64,000 bases of DNA, from the NCBI RefSeq assembly GCF_902497625.1, contig NZ_CABVGX010000004.1, forward strand, positions 1 to 64,000, written 5' to 3'. The notes under the pieces are model-generated. The model worked only from the letters and a program-made list of their open reading frames with translations, was not told the origin of the DNA and did not search any database. The translations under genes and the position numbers were made by a program. Shown piece after piece: positions 47,558-56,602 of this stretch (positions are counted from its first letter, which is position 1; the number at the start of each line of letters is the position of its first letter). Source of the DNA: Pseudomonas fluorescens (GTDB lineage Bacteria; Pseudomonadota; Gammaproteobacteria; Pseudomonadales; Pseudomonadaceae).

Positions 47558-49564
47558 ATGAGTTCTGCCTCTCTTATAAAGACCCCGCCCGAGAAGGTGA
47601 AGGTCAACGGTTGGGTGTTTTGCACTTCCACCGCGCTGATTCTGCTCTTGACCGCCATTCTGATCATCGCCCCGCAAGAGGCTGGCCGTCTGCTCGCAAC
47701 GGCCCAGGCCTGGCTGTCGCGCAGCTTCGGCTGGTATTACATGGTGGTGATTGCCGCCTATCTGGTGTTTGTAGTCGGCCTGGCGTTTTCGTCATACGGC
47801 AAACTCAAACTGGGCAGCAAGGACGATACCCCGGACTTCAGCTACGGCGCATGGGCGGGCATGTTGTTCTCGTCGGGCATCGGCATTTCGCTGCTGTATT
47901 TCGGCGCTTCCGAGCCGCTTGATCATTATTTCAATCCACCCGAAGGCGTTGCCGCCAGCGGCACCGCTGCGCGTCACGCTGTGCAGCTGACATTCCTGCA
48001 CTGGGGCCTGCACGGTTGGGCGATCTATGCGTTGGTGGGTTTGGCGGTGGCGTATTTCGCTTATCGGCATAATCAGCCGCTGGCGCTGCGTTCGGCGTTG
48101 TATCCATTGGTAGGCGAGCGTTGGGTCAAGGGCGCGGCTGGCCATGCCGTGGACGGCTTTGGCATGTTCGTGACGCTGCTGGGGCTGGTAACGAATCTGG
48201 GCATCGGTTCGCTGCAAGTGTCCTCCGGGCTGGAAAACCTGTTCGGCATGCAACACAGCAATACCAACCTGCTCATTGTGATCATTGTGATGAGCACTGT
48301 AGCGACCATCGCTGCCGTGTCCGGCGTGGAAAACGGCATTCGCCGGCTGTCCAACCTGAACATCGTGCTGTTCAGCGGTCTGCTGATTTTCGTCCTGCTG
48401 TTCGGACCGACATTGCACCTGCTTAACGGATTTGTGCAGAACGTTGGCGATTACCTGAACGGCATCGTGCTGAAGACTTTCGACCTTTATGCGTATGAAG
48501 GCGACGCTCAGAAAACCGAGCGCTGGATGGGTTTATGGACGCTGTTCTACTGGGCCTGGTGGATTTCCTGGGCACCATTCGTGGGCATGTTCATCGCGCG
48601 TATTTCCCGTGGTCGCACCGTGCGCGAACTGGTCGCCGGTGTGCTGCTGATTCCGCTGGGCTTTACTCTGGCGTGGCTGTCGATTTTCGGCAACTCGGCC
48701 CTGGACCTGGTGATGAACCATGGCGCTGTGGAGCTCGGGAAGACGGCGCTGGAACAGCCGTCGATGGCGATCTATCAGTTGCTCGAACATTACCCGGCAT
48801 CGAAAGTAGTGATCGGGGTGTCGATTTTCGTTGGTTTCGTGCTGTTTCTCACCCCGGCGGATTCCGGCGCGGTGATGATGGCCAACCTTTCGTGCAAGGG
48901 CGGTAACGTCGATGAAGATGCGCCGCACTGGCTGCGTATCTTCTGGTCGGTGGTGATCACGCTGGTGACCATCGGCCTGCTGTTCGCCGGTAACTTCGAA
49001 GCCATGCAGACCATGGTGGTGCTGGCCGGCCTGCCGTTCTCGGTGGTGCTGGTGTGCTTCATGTTCGGCCTGCATAAGGCCATGCGCCAGGATGTGCAGG
49101 TTGAACAGGAGCAAGCCGAACTCGCCGCCCGTGGTCGTCGCGGCTTCAGCGAGCGCCTGACGCAATTGGACCTGCAGCCGAGCCAGTCGGTCGTTCAGCG
49201 TTTCATGGACAAACACGTCAGCCCGGCGCTTGAAGATGCGGCTGTGCAATTGCGCGGACTAGGTCTGGATGTACAAACGTTGCTGGGCAAGGCAAAGCGC
49301 TGCATGGGTGTACGGATCGAGATGGAGGAGGGTAATCCGTTTGTGTATGAGGTGAGCCTGGATGGCTATCTGGCAGCGGCGAGTGACACGGCGTCGGCGC
49401 AAAGTGCCAATGAAACCCGCGCCCGTTACTACCGCGCCGAGGTTTACCTGCACAACGGCAGCCAGGATTACGACTTGATGGGCTTCACTCAGGAGCAGAT
49501 CACCCGGGATGTGCTCGATCAGTTTGAAAGCCATCGCCAGCTCCTTGGCCGGGTTTATAGCTGA
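47558..49564 (+). CDS. betT: BCCT-family choline transporter BetT
   Basis: The 668-residue protein has twelve membrane segments from NGWVFCTSTALILLLTAILII, then a soluble C-terminal domain from about residue 510 that in BetT proteins helps sense osmotic state. WTLFYWAWWISWAPFVGMFIARISRGRTVRE near residue 325 is the BCCT signature with its tryptophan-rich substrate helix. It imports choline with protons or sodium. Start: GGAG (47544-47547) precedes ATG 47558; the open frame upstream to 47384 is the divergent promoter. Convergent with cbcV. Confidence 0.95.
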   Translation: MSSASLIKTPPEKVKVNGWVFCTSTALILLLTAILIIAPQEAGRLLATAQAWLSRSFGWYYMVVIAAYLVFVVGLAFSSYGKLKLGSKDDTPDFSYGAWAGMLFSSGIGISLLYFGASEPLDHYFNPPEGVAASGTAARHAVQLTFLHWGLHGWAIYALVGLAVAYFAYRHNQPLALRSALYPLVGERWVKGAAGHAVDGFGMFVTLLGLVTNLGIGSLQVSSGLENLFGMQHSNTNLLIVIIVMSTVATIAAVSGVENGIRRLSNLNIVLFSGLLIFVLLFGPTLHLLNGFVQNVGDYLNGIVLKTFDLYAYEGDAQKTERWMGLWTLFYWAWWISWAPFVGMFIARISRGRTVRELVAGVLLIPLGFTLAWLSIFGNSALDLVMNHGAVELGKTALEQPSMAIYQLLEHYPASKVVIGVSIFVGFVLFLTPADSGAVMMANLSCKGGNVDEDAPHWLRIFWSVVITLVTIGLLFAGNFEAMQTMVVLAGLPFSVVLVCFMFGLHKAMRQDVQVEQEQAELAARGRRGFSERLTQLDLQPSQSVVQRFMDKHVSPALEDAAVQLRGLGLDVQTLLGKAKRCMGVRIEMEEGNPFVYEVSLDGYLAAASDTASAQSANETRARYYRAEVYLHNGSQDYDLMGFTQEQITRDVLDQFESHRQLLGRVYS

Positions 49565-49587
49565 GTTGTAAATGCGCCACAGGTCCA

Positions 49588-49741
49588 TTGTGGCGAGGGG
49601 GGGGGGATGTGGCGAGGGGGGTTGCCCCCGTTGGGCTGCGAAGCGGCCCCCAAACCAGATAACGCGTTGTTTCAGCAAGATTACGGTGAATGGTTCTGGG
49701 ACTGCTTCGCAGCCCAACGGGGGCAAGCCCCCTCGCCACAG
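49588..49741. repeat. REPIN, family D, with a ten-G tract
   Basis: TGTGGCGAGGGGGGTTGCCC and its near complement enclose the element; TTGGGCTGCGAAGCGGC forms inner arms. Just before it an extra half-unit includes ten consecutive G (49597-49606). It lies after the betT stop. Confidence 0.9.
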
Positions 49742-49790
49742 AAATCACCTCTTCTCGATGGTCCGTGTTGCCACTCGTACACGCGCACCA

Positions 49791-49825
49791 ACAAAAACGC
49801 CGCGATCCTTTCGCGGCGTTTTTGT
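49791..49825. terminator. Bidirectional intrinsic terminator between betT and cbcV
   Basis: A perfect 15-base stem ACAAAAACGCCGCGA / TCGCGGCGTTTTTGT has a five-base loop TCCTT. Both strands end in a T tract, so it can stop betT on the plus strand and cbcV on the minus strand. It lies 11 bp from the cbcV stop. Confidence 0.95.
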
Positions 49826-49835
49826 GTGTGACGGG

Positions 49836-51014
49836 TTAGCCCAGGTTCTTGCCCAGCAAGGCGTGATACAGCTCGCTGTCGCCGAGAATCCCGACCACTT
49901 TGTGGTTGTCGTGCAGCACCAGTTTGTTGCCCGTTTGATAGCGAATCTGCAGCGCATCGCGCATGCCGATATTTGAATCCACCAGTGTCGGCCGACGTCC
50001 CAGACCTTCCACCGCCTGCCCTGGAATCCAGTTCTGCAAATCCAGGCTTTCACCGTTCTGGCGAGCGCCTTTTATGGTGTTGCCTTCGGCCAGGTCCAGC
50101 CAGGAATCACCACCCGGATCGAGGCACACCGAACCGTTGATGCGTTTGCAGTTGTCCAGCGTGCGCATCAGGCTGCGACCGCACAGTACGTTCAGCGGAT
50201 TGGTGTGGGCGACGAACGTGCGAACATAATCGTCGGCCGGGTTCAGGACGATTTCTTCAGGTTTGCTGTACTGGATGATCCGTCCGTCTTTCATGATCGC
50301 GATACGGCTGCCGAGTTTCAGCGCCTCATCGAGGTCGTGGCTGACGAAGACGATGGTTTTGCTCAGCTTGCGTTGCAATTCCAGCAGTTCGTCCTGCAAG
50401 CCTTGGCGGATCAGCGGGTCAAGCGCCGAGAACGGTTCGTCCATCAGCAAAATGTCAGCGTCCATCGCCAGCGCACGGGCCAGGCCAACACGTTGTTGCA
50501 TACCGCCGGAAAGCTCATCGGGTTTCTTGTTGCGCCACTGGGTCAGACCCACCAGTTCGAGTTTTTCGTCGACCAGTTTCTTGCGCTCCTTTTCCGGGCG
50601 CCCCTGCATTTCCAGGCCGAAACTGATGTTCTCGCGCACTGTCAGCCACGGCATCAAGGCGAACTTCTGGAACACCATGGCGATACGTTTGGTGCGCATC
50701 ATTTTCAGCTCGGCCGGCGTGCAGGAAGCGATGTCGATCTGCCGACCCTCGTGCTCGACGAACAACTTGCCACGGCTGACGGTGTTGAGCCCGTTGATGC
50801 AGCGCAGCAAGCTGGACTTACCGGAGCCGGACAGGCCCATCAGCACGCAGATCTCACCTTTCTCGACATCCAGGCTGGCTTTTTCAACGCCGACAATCTG
50901 GCCGGTCTTTTTCAGGATCTCGTTGCGGGTCATGCCTTGATCGAGCAGTTTCAGTGCTTCGCGCGGATCCTTGGTGAAGATTACGTCGACGTCTTCGAAG
51001 CGAATAATGCTCAT
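49836..51014 (-). CDS. cbcV: ABC transporter ATPase for choline/betaine/carnitine
   Basis: The 392-residue ProV-type ATPase has Walker A GLSGSGKSSLLR near residue 60, the signature LSGGMQQRVGLARALA near residue 165, and Walker B ADILLMDEPFSALDPL near residue 187. Its C-terminal segment from about 280 resembles a CBS region (NIGMRDALQIRYQTGNKLVLHDNHKVVGILGDSELYHALLG). It powers the CbcWV importer; this position and the partners match cbcV (also named choV). It overlaps the cbcW stop by four bases (ATGA), so the two are translationally coupled. Confidence 0.95.
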   Translation of the reverse strand: MSIIRFEDVDVIFTKDPREALKLLDQGMTRNEILKKTGQIVGVEKASLDVEKGEICVLMGLSGSGKSSLLRCINGLNTVSRGKLFVEHEGRQIDIASCTPAELKMMRTKRIAMVFQKFALMPWLTVRENISFGLEMQGRPEKERKKLVDEKLELVGLTQWRNKKPDELSGGMQQRVGLARALAMDADILLMDEPFSALDPLIRQGLQDELLELQRKLSKTIVFVSHDLDEALKLGSRIAIMKDGRIIQYSKPEEIVLNPADDYVRTFVAHTNPLNVLCGRSLMRTLDNCKRINGSVCLDPGGDSWLDLAEGNTIKGARQNGESLDLQNWIPGQAVEGLGRRPTLVDSNIGMRDALQIRYQTGNKLVLHDNHKVVGILGDSELYHALLGKNLG

Positions 51015-51856
51015 GCGTCACCCCCTACTTTTGCGTCGGGTTGTTTGCAGATACGGTCGAGCATGATCGCCAGCAGTACGATCGCCAGGCCGGCTTCGAA
51101 GCCGAGGGCGATATCAGCAGTGTTCAGTGCGTTGACCACGGGTTTGCCCAGGCCGTCGGCGCCCACCAGTGCAGCAATCACCACCATCGACAGCGACAGC
51201 ATGATGCACTGGGTGATCCCGGCCGCGATGCTTGGCATGGCGTGGGGCAATTCGATCCGTGAGAGCAGTTGACGGCGCGAGCAGCCGAAGGCTTTGCCGG
51301 CGTCCATCAGTTCCTGAGGAACATCGCGAATGCCCAGGTAGGTCAGGCGGATCGGCGCAGCAATCGCGAACACCACCGTCGAGATCAGACCCGGGACTAC
51401 GCCCAGCCCGAACAGGGTCAGGGTAGGAATGAGGTAGACGAACGTCGGTACGGTCTGCATCAGATCGAGCACCGGCCGCATCACGGTATAGAACATCGGT
51501 TTGTGCGCGGCGATGATGCCAAGCGGCACGCCGATCAACACGCATACAAAGGTGGCGAACAGCACCTGGGCGAGGGTTTCCATGGTTTCCTGCCAATACC
51601 CCAGATTGAGGATCAGCAGAAAGGAAGCGATGACAAAAACAGTCAGGCCCCACTTTCGTTGTATGAAATGAGCCAGGAGTGCAATGAGGCCGATCAATGC
51701 CAGCGGGTTGAACCAGGTCAGCGCAAACGTCACGCCGTGGATCATCGTTTCCAGTGACATGGCGATGGCGTCGAACGTGTCGGCGCCGTTGTCCGTCAAC
51801 CATTCAACGAAGCCCGCAATGTACTGGCCTAAAGGGATTTTCTGATCAATCAGCAT
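51011..51856 (-). CDS. cbcW: ABC transporter permease for choline/betaine/carnitine
   Basis: The 281-residue ProW-like permease has membrane segments from MIHGVTFALTWFNPLALIGLIALLAHF, and the EAA loop is in LGIRDVPQELMDAGKAFGCSRRQLLSRIELPHAMPSIAAG. It forms the inner-membrane channel with CbcV and receives quaternary amines from CbcX or CaiX. MLIDQKIPLGQYIAG at 51856 is favoured as start over an ATG at 51874. It overlaps cbcV by four bases. Confidence 0.94.
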   Translation of the reverse strand: MLIDQKIPLGQYIAGFVEWLTDNGADTFDAIAMSLETMIHGVTFALTWFNPLALIGLIALLAHFIQRKWGLTVFVIASFLLILNLGYWQETMETLAQVLFATFVCVLIGVPLGIIAAHKPMFYTVMRPVLDLMQTVPTFVYLIPTLTLFGLGVVPGLISTVVFAIAAPIRLTYLGIRDVPQELMDAGKAFGCSRRQLLSRIELPHAMPSIAAGITQCIMLSLSMVVIAALVGADGLGKPVVNALNTADIALGFEAGLAIVLLAIMLDRICKQPDAKVGGDA

Positions 51857-51932
51857 GGTAGTGAACGTCCGCATGCAAGGAAATAACAGCCCGGACGACC
51901 GAAGTCGCCCGGCGTAAGCGATGCTCCTGAAA

Positions 51933-52883
51933 TCAAGGCTGAGCGAGCTTGGCTTTCACGGCCTCCAGGCCTGGTTTACCGTCAATGGTGGTCACGCCAG
52001 CGAGCCAGGTATCAAGCACCTGTGGATTGTTTTTCAGCCACGCCCTGGCGGCCGCGTCGGGCTTTATCTTGTCGTCCAGAACGTTGCCCATCAGCGTGCT
52101 TTCCATGTCGAGGGTGAACACCAGGTTTTTCAGCAACTGTCCGACGTTGCTGCATTCCTGCGCATAGCCCTTGCGGGTGTTGGTGAAGATGGTGGCCTGA
52201 CCGAAGTTGGGGCCGAAGAAGTCGTCGCCGCCAGTCAGGTATTTCATCTTGAAGCGTGTGTTCATCGGGTGCGGTTCCCAGCCCAGGAACACCACAGCAG
52301 TGTTGCGGCGCTGGGCGCGATCGACTTGCGAGAGCATACCGGCCTCGCTGGACTCGACCACCTTGAACCCGGCTTCCTTGAGGCCGAAGGCGTTCTTGTC
52401 GATCATGCTCTGGATCAGGCGATTGCCGTCGTTGCCCGGTTCGATGCCGTAGATCTTGCCGTCGAGTTCCTTCTTGAACTTGGCGATATCGGCGAAATCC
52501 TTGAGCCCCTTGTTATACAACTCTTCCGGAACGGCGAGTGTGTATTTGGCGTTTTCCAGGTTGGCGCGCACGGTTTCCACCGTGCCAGCATCGCGGTAGG
52601 CCTTGATGTCGTTCTCCATGGTCGGCATCCAGTTACCGAGGAACACGTCCATGTTCTTGCCGTCTGCCAGGGATTTGTAAGTGACCGGCACGGAAATCAT
52701 CGTGGTTTTGGTTTTGTAGCCGAGGGCATCGAGAACGACGCTGGTGGTGGCGGTAGTGACGGTAATGTCAGTCCAGCCAACATCGGAGAAATTTACAGTG
52801 CTGCATTGGGCCGGCTCTGCAGCTTGCGCCAGAGCCGGCAGACTTAGCATGGCGGCCAACAACAACGACGGGGAACCTTTCAT
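51933..52883 (-). CDS. cbcX: Periplasmic choline/betaine-binding protein of the Cbc importer
   Basis: The 316-residue protein has a signal peptide (MKGSPSLLLAAMLSLPALAQAA). The OpuAC-type binding domain shows VNFSDVGWTDITVTTATTSVVLDALGY, DVFLGNWMPTMEND, and VVFLGWEPHPMNTRFKMKYLTG. The tryptophans in GWTDI, GNWMP and GWEPHP are the likely aromatic cage for trimethylammonium groups. AAGGAG before ATG 52883 fixes the start although the frame is open to 53009. It leads cbcXWV and resembles caiX at 61.2 kb (similar length and motifs). Confidence 0.95.
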   Translation of the reverse strand: MKGSPSLLLAAMLSLPALAQAAEPAQCSTVNFSDVGWTDITVTTATTSVVLDALGYKTKTTMISVPVTYKSLADGKNMDVFLGNWMPTMENDIKAYRDAGTVETVRANLENAKYTLAVPEELYNKGLKDFADIAKFKKELDGKIYGIEPGNDGNRLIQSMIDKNAFGLKEAGFKVVESSEAGMLSQVDRAQRRNTAVVFLGWEPHPMNTRFKMKYLTGGDDFFGPNFGQATIFTNTRKGYAQECSNVGQLLKNLVFTLDMESTLMGNVLDDKIKPDAAARAWLKNNPQVLDTWLAGVTTIDGKPGLEAVKAKLAQP

Positions 52884-53031
52884 GGATGGACTCCTTGGTG
52901 TTTTTTTTGGCAGTGTTCCGACTGGACCACCGCACTTATAGGTTGCGGTTGGATGGCGTTTTGAAGACATCTCTACCACGGCGCCTTGCAATCGAGTCGA
53001 TACGATCATGTACCAGTGAAAATCTGACGCC

Positions 53032-53066
53032 TACAGGGAGCGTCGTAACCAGTACAGGGATGGTCG
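53032..53066. promoter_or_regulatory. 21-bp-spaced direct repeats in the cbcX/sdaB divergent promoter
   Basis: TACAGGGAGCGTCG (53032-53045) and TACAGGGATGGTCG (53053-53066) agree at 12 of 14 positions and start exactly 21 bp apart. Two helical turns between copies is the usual geometry for an AraC-type dimer, and GbdR is the obvious candidate. The 435-bp gap between cbcX and sdaB shows nothing else of note. Confidence 0.65.
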
Positions 53067-53318
53067 CATCCAGTGTCGGTGACGTCGTTTACAGCTTTTT
53101 TCAGCCCTGATCAGCGTGCTTGATCACCAGAAAACGGCGAAAGCGGCGCGCTGACCGCGTGCGGCGTTTGTGGGCATGATCGCGTCGGTGTCAGACGCCG
53201 GACGAGCCGGTAAAAGCCCGATGATGCGGCCATTCCGACGGATTGCAGCTTGAGCGTAGCAGCTCCGTCACCGGGCGCTTTTGCGCCTGGAGTTGGCACA
53301 TCCTGGAGTTTTGCAGTC

Positions 53319-54695
53319 ATGGCTATCAGCGTTTTCGACTTGTTCAAAATCGGCATCGGCCCTTCCAGCTCACATACCGTGGGGCCGATGCGCGCTGCAG
53401 CGCTGTTCGTGCAAGGTTTACGTGAGCAGGGTCTTTTGGAGCAGGTACGGCGCGTCGAAGTTCAGCTGTTTGGTTCGCTGTCCGCCACCGGCATCGGTCA
53501 CGGCAGCGACAACGCGGTGATCATGGGGTTGATGGGTGAATGGCCGGATGCGATCGATCCGTCGCAAATCGGCATTCGCATCGCCACCCTGCGGGAAACC
53601 GACACGCTGTTGCTCGACGGCCGCTTCGCGATTCCATTTACGTGGGCGCGGGACATGCGCCTGATCGATGAAAACCTGCCTTTCCATCCGAATGCCATGA
53701 CCCTGGTGGCCGAAGGCGATGCGGGCGAACTGCATCGCGATACCTACTATTCCATCGGCGGCGGCTTCGTGGTCGATGAAGCGCAGGCGTCGAGTGGTGT
53801 GGTGGACCTCGATCGCACGGTGCTGCCTTACGATTTCTCCAGCGCGGTTGAACTGCTGAGCCTGTGCAAGCAACACAATCTGCGCGTCGCCGAGCTCATG
53901 ATGGCGAACGAAAAGGTCTGGCGCAGCGAGGAAGAAATCCGCGTAGGCCTGATGACGCTCTGGCGCGCCATGCAGGATTGCGTCGAGCAAGGCCTCAAGC
54001 ACGAAGGCATCCTGCCGGGCGGCCTGAATGTGCGGCGTCGCGCGGCAAAACTGCATCGCAGCTTGCAGGAGCTGGGCAAGCCCAATGTGATCGGCTCGAC
54101 ACTCAGTGCGATGGAATGGGTCAATTTGTTTGCGTTGGCCGTCAATGAAGAAAATGCTGCGGGCGGGCGTATGGTCACCGCGCCGACCAATGGCGCGGCG
54201 GGGATCATCCCGGCGGTGTTGCATTACTTCATGAAGTTCAGCGAGGTGGTGACCGAGGCCAATGTCGTTGACTACTTTCTCAGCGCTGCGGCGGTAGGGA
54301 TTCTGTGCAAGAAGAACGCGTCGATTTCCGGTGCGGAAGTCGGCTGTCAGGGCGAGGTCGGCTCTGCTTGCGCCATGGCGGCGGCAGGCTTGGCAGAGAT
54401 TCTTGGCGCTACGCCAGAGCAGTTGTGCAACGCGGCGGAAATTGGTCTGGAGCACAACCTTGGCTTGACTTGCGATCCGGTCGGCGGGCTGGTGCAGGTG
54501 CCATGCATCGAGCGCAATGCGATTGCTGCGGTGAAGGCGATCAATGCAGCGCAAATGGCGTTGCGTGGCGATGGGCAGCACTTTATTTCGCTGGACCGGG
54601 TGATCCGCACCATGCGCGATACCGGGGCGGATATGCATGACAAATATAAAGAGACGTCCCGGGGCGGGTTGGCGGTGAGTGCGGTGGAGTGTTGA
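53319..54695 (+). CDS. sdaB: L-serine ammonia-lyase, iron-sulfur type
   Basis: The 458-residue protein deaminates L-serine to pyruvate and ammonia. It opens MAISVFDLFKIGIGPSSSHTVGPMRAAALFV with the SSSHTxGP beta-domain motif. The alpha part has NGAAGIIPAVLHY and the cysteine set of the 4Fe-4S cluster in GILCKKNASISGAEVGCQGEVGSACAMAAAGL and LTCDPVGGLVQVPCIERN. ATG 53319 is chosen over 53250 from the conserved N-terminus; TGGAG precedes it. Serine derived from glycine betaine breakdown would be its substrate here. Confidence 0.95.
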   Translation: MAISVFDLFKIGIGPSSSHTVGPMRAAALFVQGLREQGLLEQVRRVEVQLFGSLSATGIGHGSDNAVIMGLMGEWPDAIDPSQIGIRIATLRETDTLLLDGRFAIPFTWARDMRLIDENLPFHPNAMTLVAEGDAGELHRDTYYSIGGGFVVDEAQASSGVVDLDRTVLPYDFSSAVELLSLCKQHNLRVAELMMANEKVWRSEEEIRVGLMTLWRAMQDCVEQGLKHEGILPGGLNVRRRAAKLHRSLQELGKPNVIGSTLSAMEWVNLFALAVNEENAAGGRMVTAPTNGAAGIIPAVLHYFMKFSEVVTEANVVDYFLSAAAVGILCKKNASISGAEVGCQGEVGSACAMAAAGLAEILGATPEQLCNAAEIGLEHNLGLTCDPVGGLVQVPCIERNAIAAVKAINAAQMALRGDGQHFISLDRVIRTMRDTGADMHDKYKETSRGGLAVSAVEC

Positions 54696-54703
54696 TTGAT
54701 TTA

Positions 54704-54799
54704 CCTGTGGTGATGGGGCCCCCGTTGGGTCGCGCAGCGGTCATAAGTATTCAGGGCCGCTGCGCGACCCAACGGGGGCAAGCCCCCTCGCCACAGGAA
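54704..54799. repeat. REPIN, family D
   Basis: The right side GGGGGCAAGCCCCCTCGCCACAGG-type arm pairs with a shortened left arm CCTGTGGTGATGGGGCCCCC. GTTGGGTCGCGCAGCGG and its complement are the inner arms. It begins 8 bp after the sdaB stop codon. Confidence 0.85.
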
Positions 54800-54833
54800 C
54801 CTCCTTTTCACAGTAGCCTCATTGCCCCAGAAA

Positions 54834-54939
54834 CCTCATTGCCAAAAGGGGGCCCCATTGCTACAGGGGTCTCGCTGCCACAGGAACCTCATTGCCAAAA
54901 GGGGGGGGCCCATTGCTACAGGAACTTCATTGCCACGAA
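54834..54939. repeat. Two-copy 53-bp tandem repeat after the REPIN
   Basis: CCTCATTGCCAAAAGGGGG starts at 54834 and again at 54887, each followed by CCCATTGCTACAGG. Further worn ATTGCCACA pieces continue to about 54955. They look like decayed family D half-units that spread by tandem duplication. Confidence 0.75.
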
Positions 54940-55383
54940 TTTCATTGCCACAGCGTAATCAGTCAGAACTGCGCGTTAATTGACCACTGAATGTAAAATC
55001 CGCCACCTTTTAGCGCGTCGCTTACAGACAAGCGCGCTTCTGCGAATTGAAGCAGGTAGAGCCCCCGACCGTCTGTCACCCGTGCTTGTGGTGACACTCT
55101 CAGCCAACCCCTCGCGGGCCTGTTCCCACAAGTGCTACCGATCTGCTCACCGCCCATGAAACACACCCGCTGCAGTCTCTGATGGCACTTGAATTGCACT
55201 TTTCACTGGCGTCATATCCAGACACATTCACAGGTCGTTTTCAGGAGTTATTGAACACGCATTCAATTTTAGGCATGGCAATTGCTCTGTCATAACAAAG
55301 CCCGTCTCTCACGCGAGAACGATGGCAATAACAAGAGCCTCCGCCTGAGGCCATCACCCGCTTTCGTGTGAGGAGATACCGCG
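54940..55383. other. Upstream region of gbdR, no gene seen
   Basis: This stretch is AT-richer than its surroundings and holds no convincing reading frame; a 78-codon minus-strand frame (54963-55199) lacks a usual start context and conserved features. It should contain the gbdR promoter. No operator palindrome was found. Confidence 0.6.
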
Positions 55384-56487
55384 ATGACGACGTCCAACTC
55401 CGGGGCCCAACCCCAGAACCGTGCGCCTCAATCCATCGGCTTTTTGCTGCTGGACAATTTCACGCTGATTTCTCTGGCCTCTGCAGTGGAACCGCTGCGC
55501 ATGGCCAACCAATTGTCCGGTCGCGAGCTGTATCGCTGGACCACGCTCACCGTCGACGGTGGGCAGGTCTGGGCCAGTGATGGACTGCAGATAACTCCCG
55601 ACGCCTCCATGCACAAAGCCCCTTCTCTGGACACCATCATCGTTTGCGGTGGCATAGGCATTCAGCGCACCGTCACTCGCGAACACGTTTCGTGGCTGCA
55701 AAGCCAGGCGCGTCAGTCCAAGCGTCTGGGTGCGGTCTGCACCGGCAGTTGGGCCTTGGCCTGCGCCGGTCTACTCGACGGCTTCGATTGCAGTGTGCAC
55801 TGGGAATGCCTGGCCTCGATGCAGGAAGCATTTCCGCGCGTGGCCATGAGCACGCGCCTGTTCACCCTTGACCGCAACCGTTTCACCAGCTCCGGCGGCA
55901 CTGCGCCGCTGGACATGATGCTGCACCTGATCAGCCGCGATCACGGGCGTGAACTGTCCGCCGCAATCTCGGAGATGTTTGTCTACGAACGCATCCGCAA
56001 CGAGCAGGATCACCAGCGCGTGCCGCTCAAGCACATGCTCGGGACCAATCAGCCGAAGCTGCAGGAGATTGTCGCGCTGATGGAGGCCAACCTCGAAGAG
56101 CCGATCGACCTCGACGAACTGGCGGTGTACGTCGCCGTGTCCCGTCGGCAACTCGAGCGATTGTTCCAGAAGTACCTGCACTGCTCGCCGTCGCGTTACT
56201 ACCTCAAGCTGCGCCTGATCCGTGCCCGGCAGTTACTCAAGCAAACGCCGATGTCGATCATCGAAGTGGCGTCGGTATGTGGCTTCGTGTCCACGCCGCA
56301 CTTCTCCAAGTGCTACCGCGAATACTTCGGCATTCCGCCGCGTGACGAGCGCGTAGGTTCCAACACCACGCAACAGGTGGCGATGATGCCGTTGCCGCAA
56401 GCGTTGGTGCTGTCGCCGCTGTCCGGGCCCTTGTCGGCGTTGAGTCAGGCGCGCAACGAGTCGACGTTCGCTAGCGTGAGGCTTTAA
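55384..56487 (+). CDS. gbdR: AraC-family activator GbdR (glycine betaine/dimethylglycine-responsive)
   Basis: The 367-residue protein has a DJ-1/PfpI-like N-terminal domain (IGFLLLDNFTLISLASAVEPLRMANQLSG; GAVCTGSWALACAGLLDG with Cys near residue 119) and a C-terminal AraC DNA-binding part from about 235 to 335 (DLDELAVYVAVSRRQLERLFQKYLHCSPSRYYLKLRLIRARQLL...SVCGFVSTPHFSKCYREYFG). In P. aeruginosa GbdR activates betaine, carnitine and choline genes in response to glycine betaine or dimethylglycine. Position next to sdaB and cbcXWV is the same. GAGGAGA precedes ATG 55384. Confidence 0.95.
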   Translation: MTTSNSGAQPQNRAPQSIGFLLLDNFTLISLASAVEPLRMANQLSGRELYRWTTLTVDGGQVWASDGLQITPDASMHKAPSLDTIIVCGGIGIQRTVTREHVSWLQSQARQSKRLGAVCTGSWALACAGLLDGFDCSVHWECLASMQEAFPRVAMSTRLFTLDRNRFTSSGGTAPLDMMLHLISRDHGRELSAAISEMFVYERIRNEQDHQRVPLKHMLGTNQPKLQEIVALMEANLEEPIDLDELAVYVAVSRRQLERLFQKYLHCSPSRYYLKLRLIRARQLLKQTPMSIIEVASVCGFVSTPHFSKCYREYFGIPPRDERVGSNTTQQVAMMPLPQALVLSPLSGPLSALSQARNESTFASVRL

Positions 56488-56490
56488 ACC

Positions 56491-56601
56491 TTGTGGCGAG
56501 GGGGCTTGCCCCCGTTGGGTCGCGCAGCGGCCCCAAGAATTTACGACTGCCGCGCCGCCTAATGGGGCGATGCGGCGATCCGACAAGCCCCCTCGCCATA
56601 G
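56491..56601. repeat. Degenerate REPIN, family D
   Basis: Left arm TGTGGCGAGGGGGCTTGCCC is intact; right arm CAAGCCCCCTCGCCATAGG has lost its inner part. It lies just after the gbdR stop codon and upstream of the small minus-strand gene's 3' end. Confidence 0.85.
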
Positions 56602-56602
56602 G

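Noticed and set aside
54963..55199. 78-codon minus-strand frame upstream of gbdR
   Set aside because: No ribosome-binding site, no family resemblance, and it occupies the region expected to hold the gbdR promoter.
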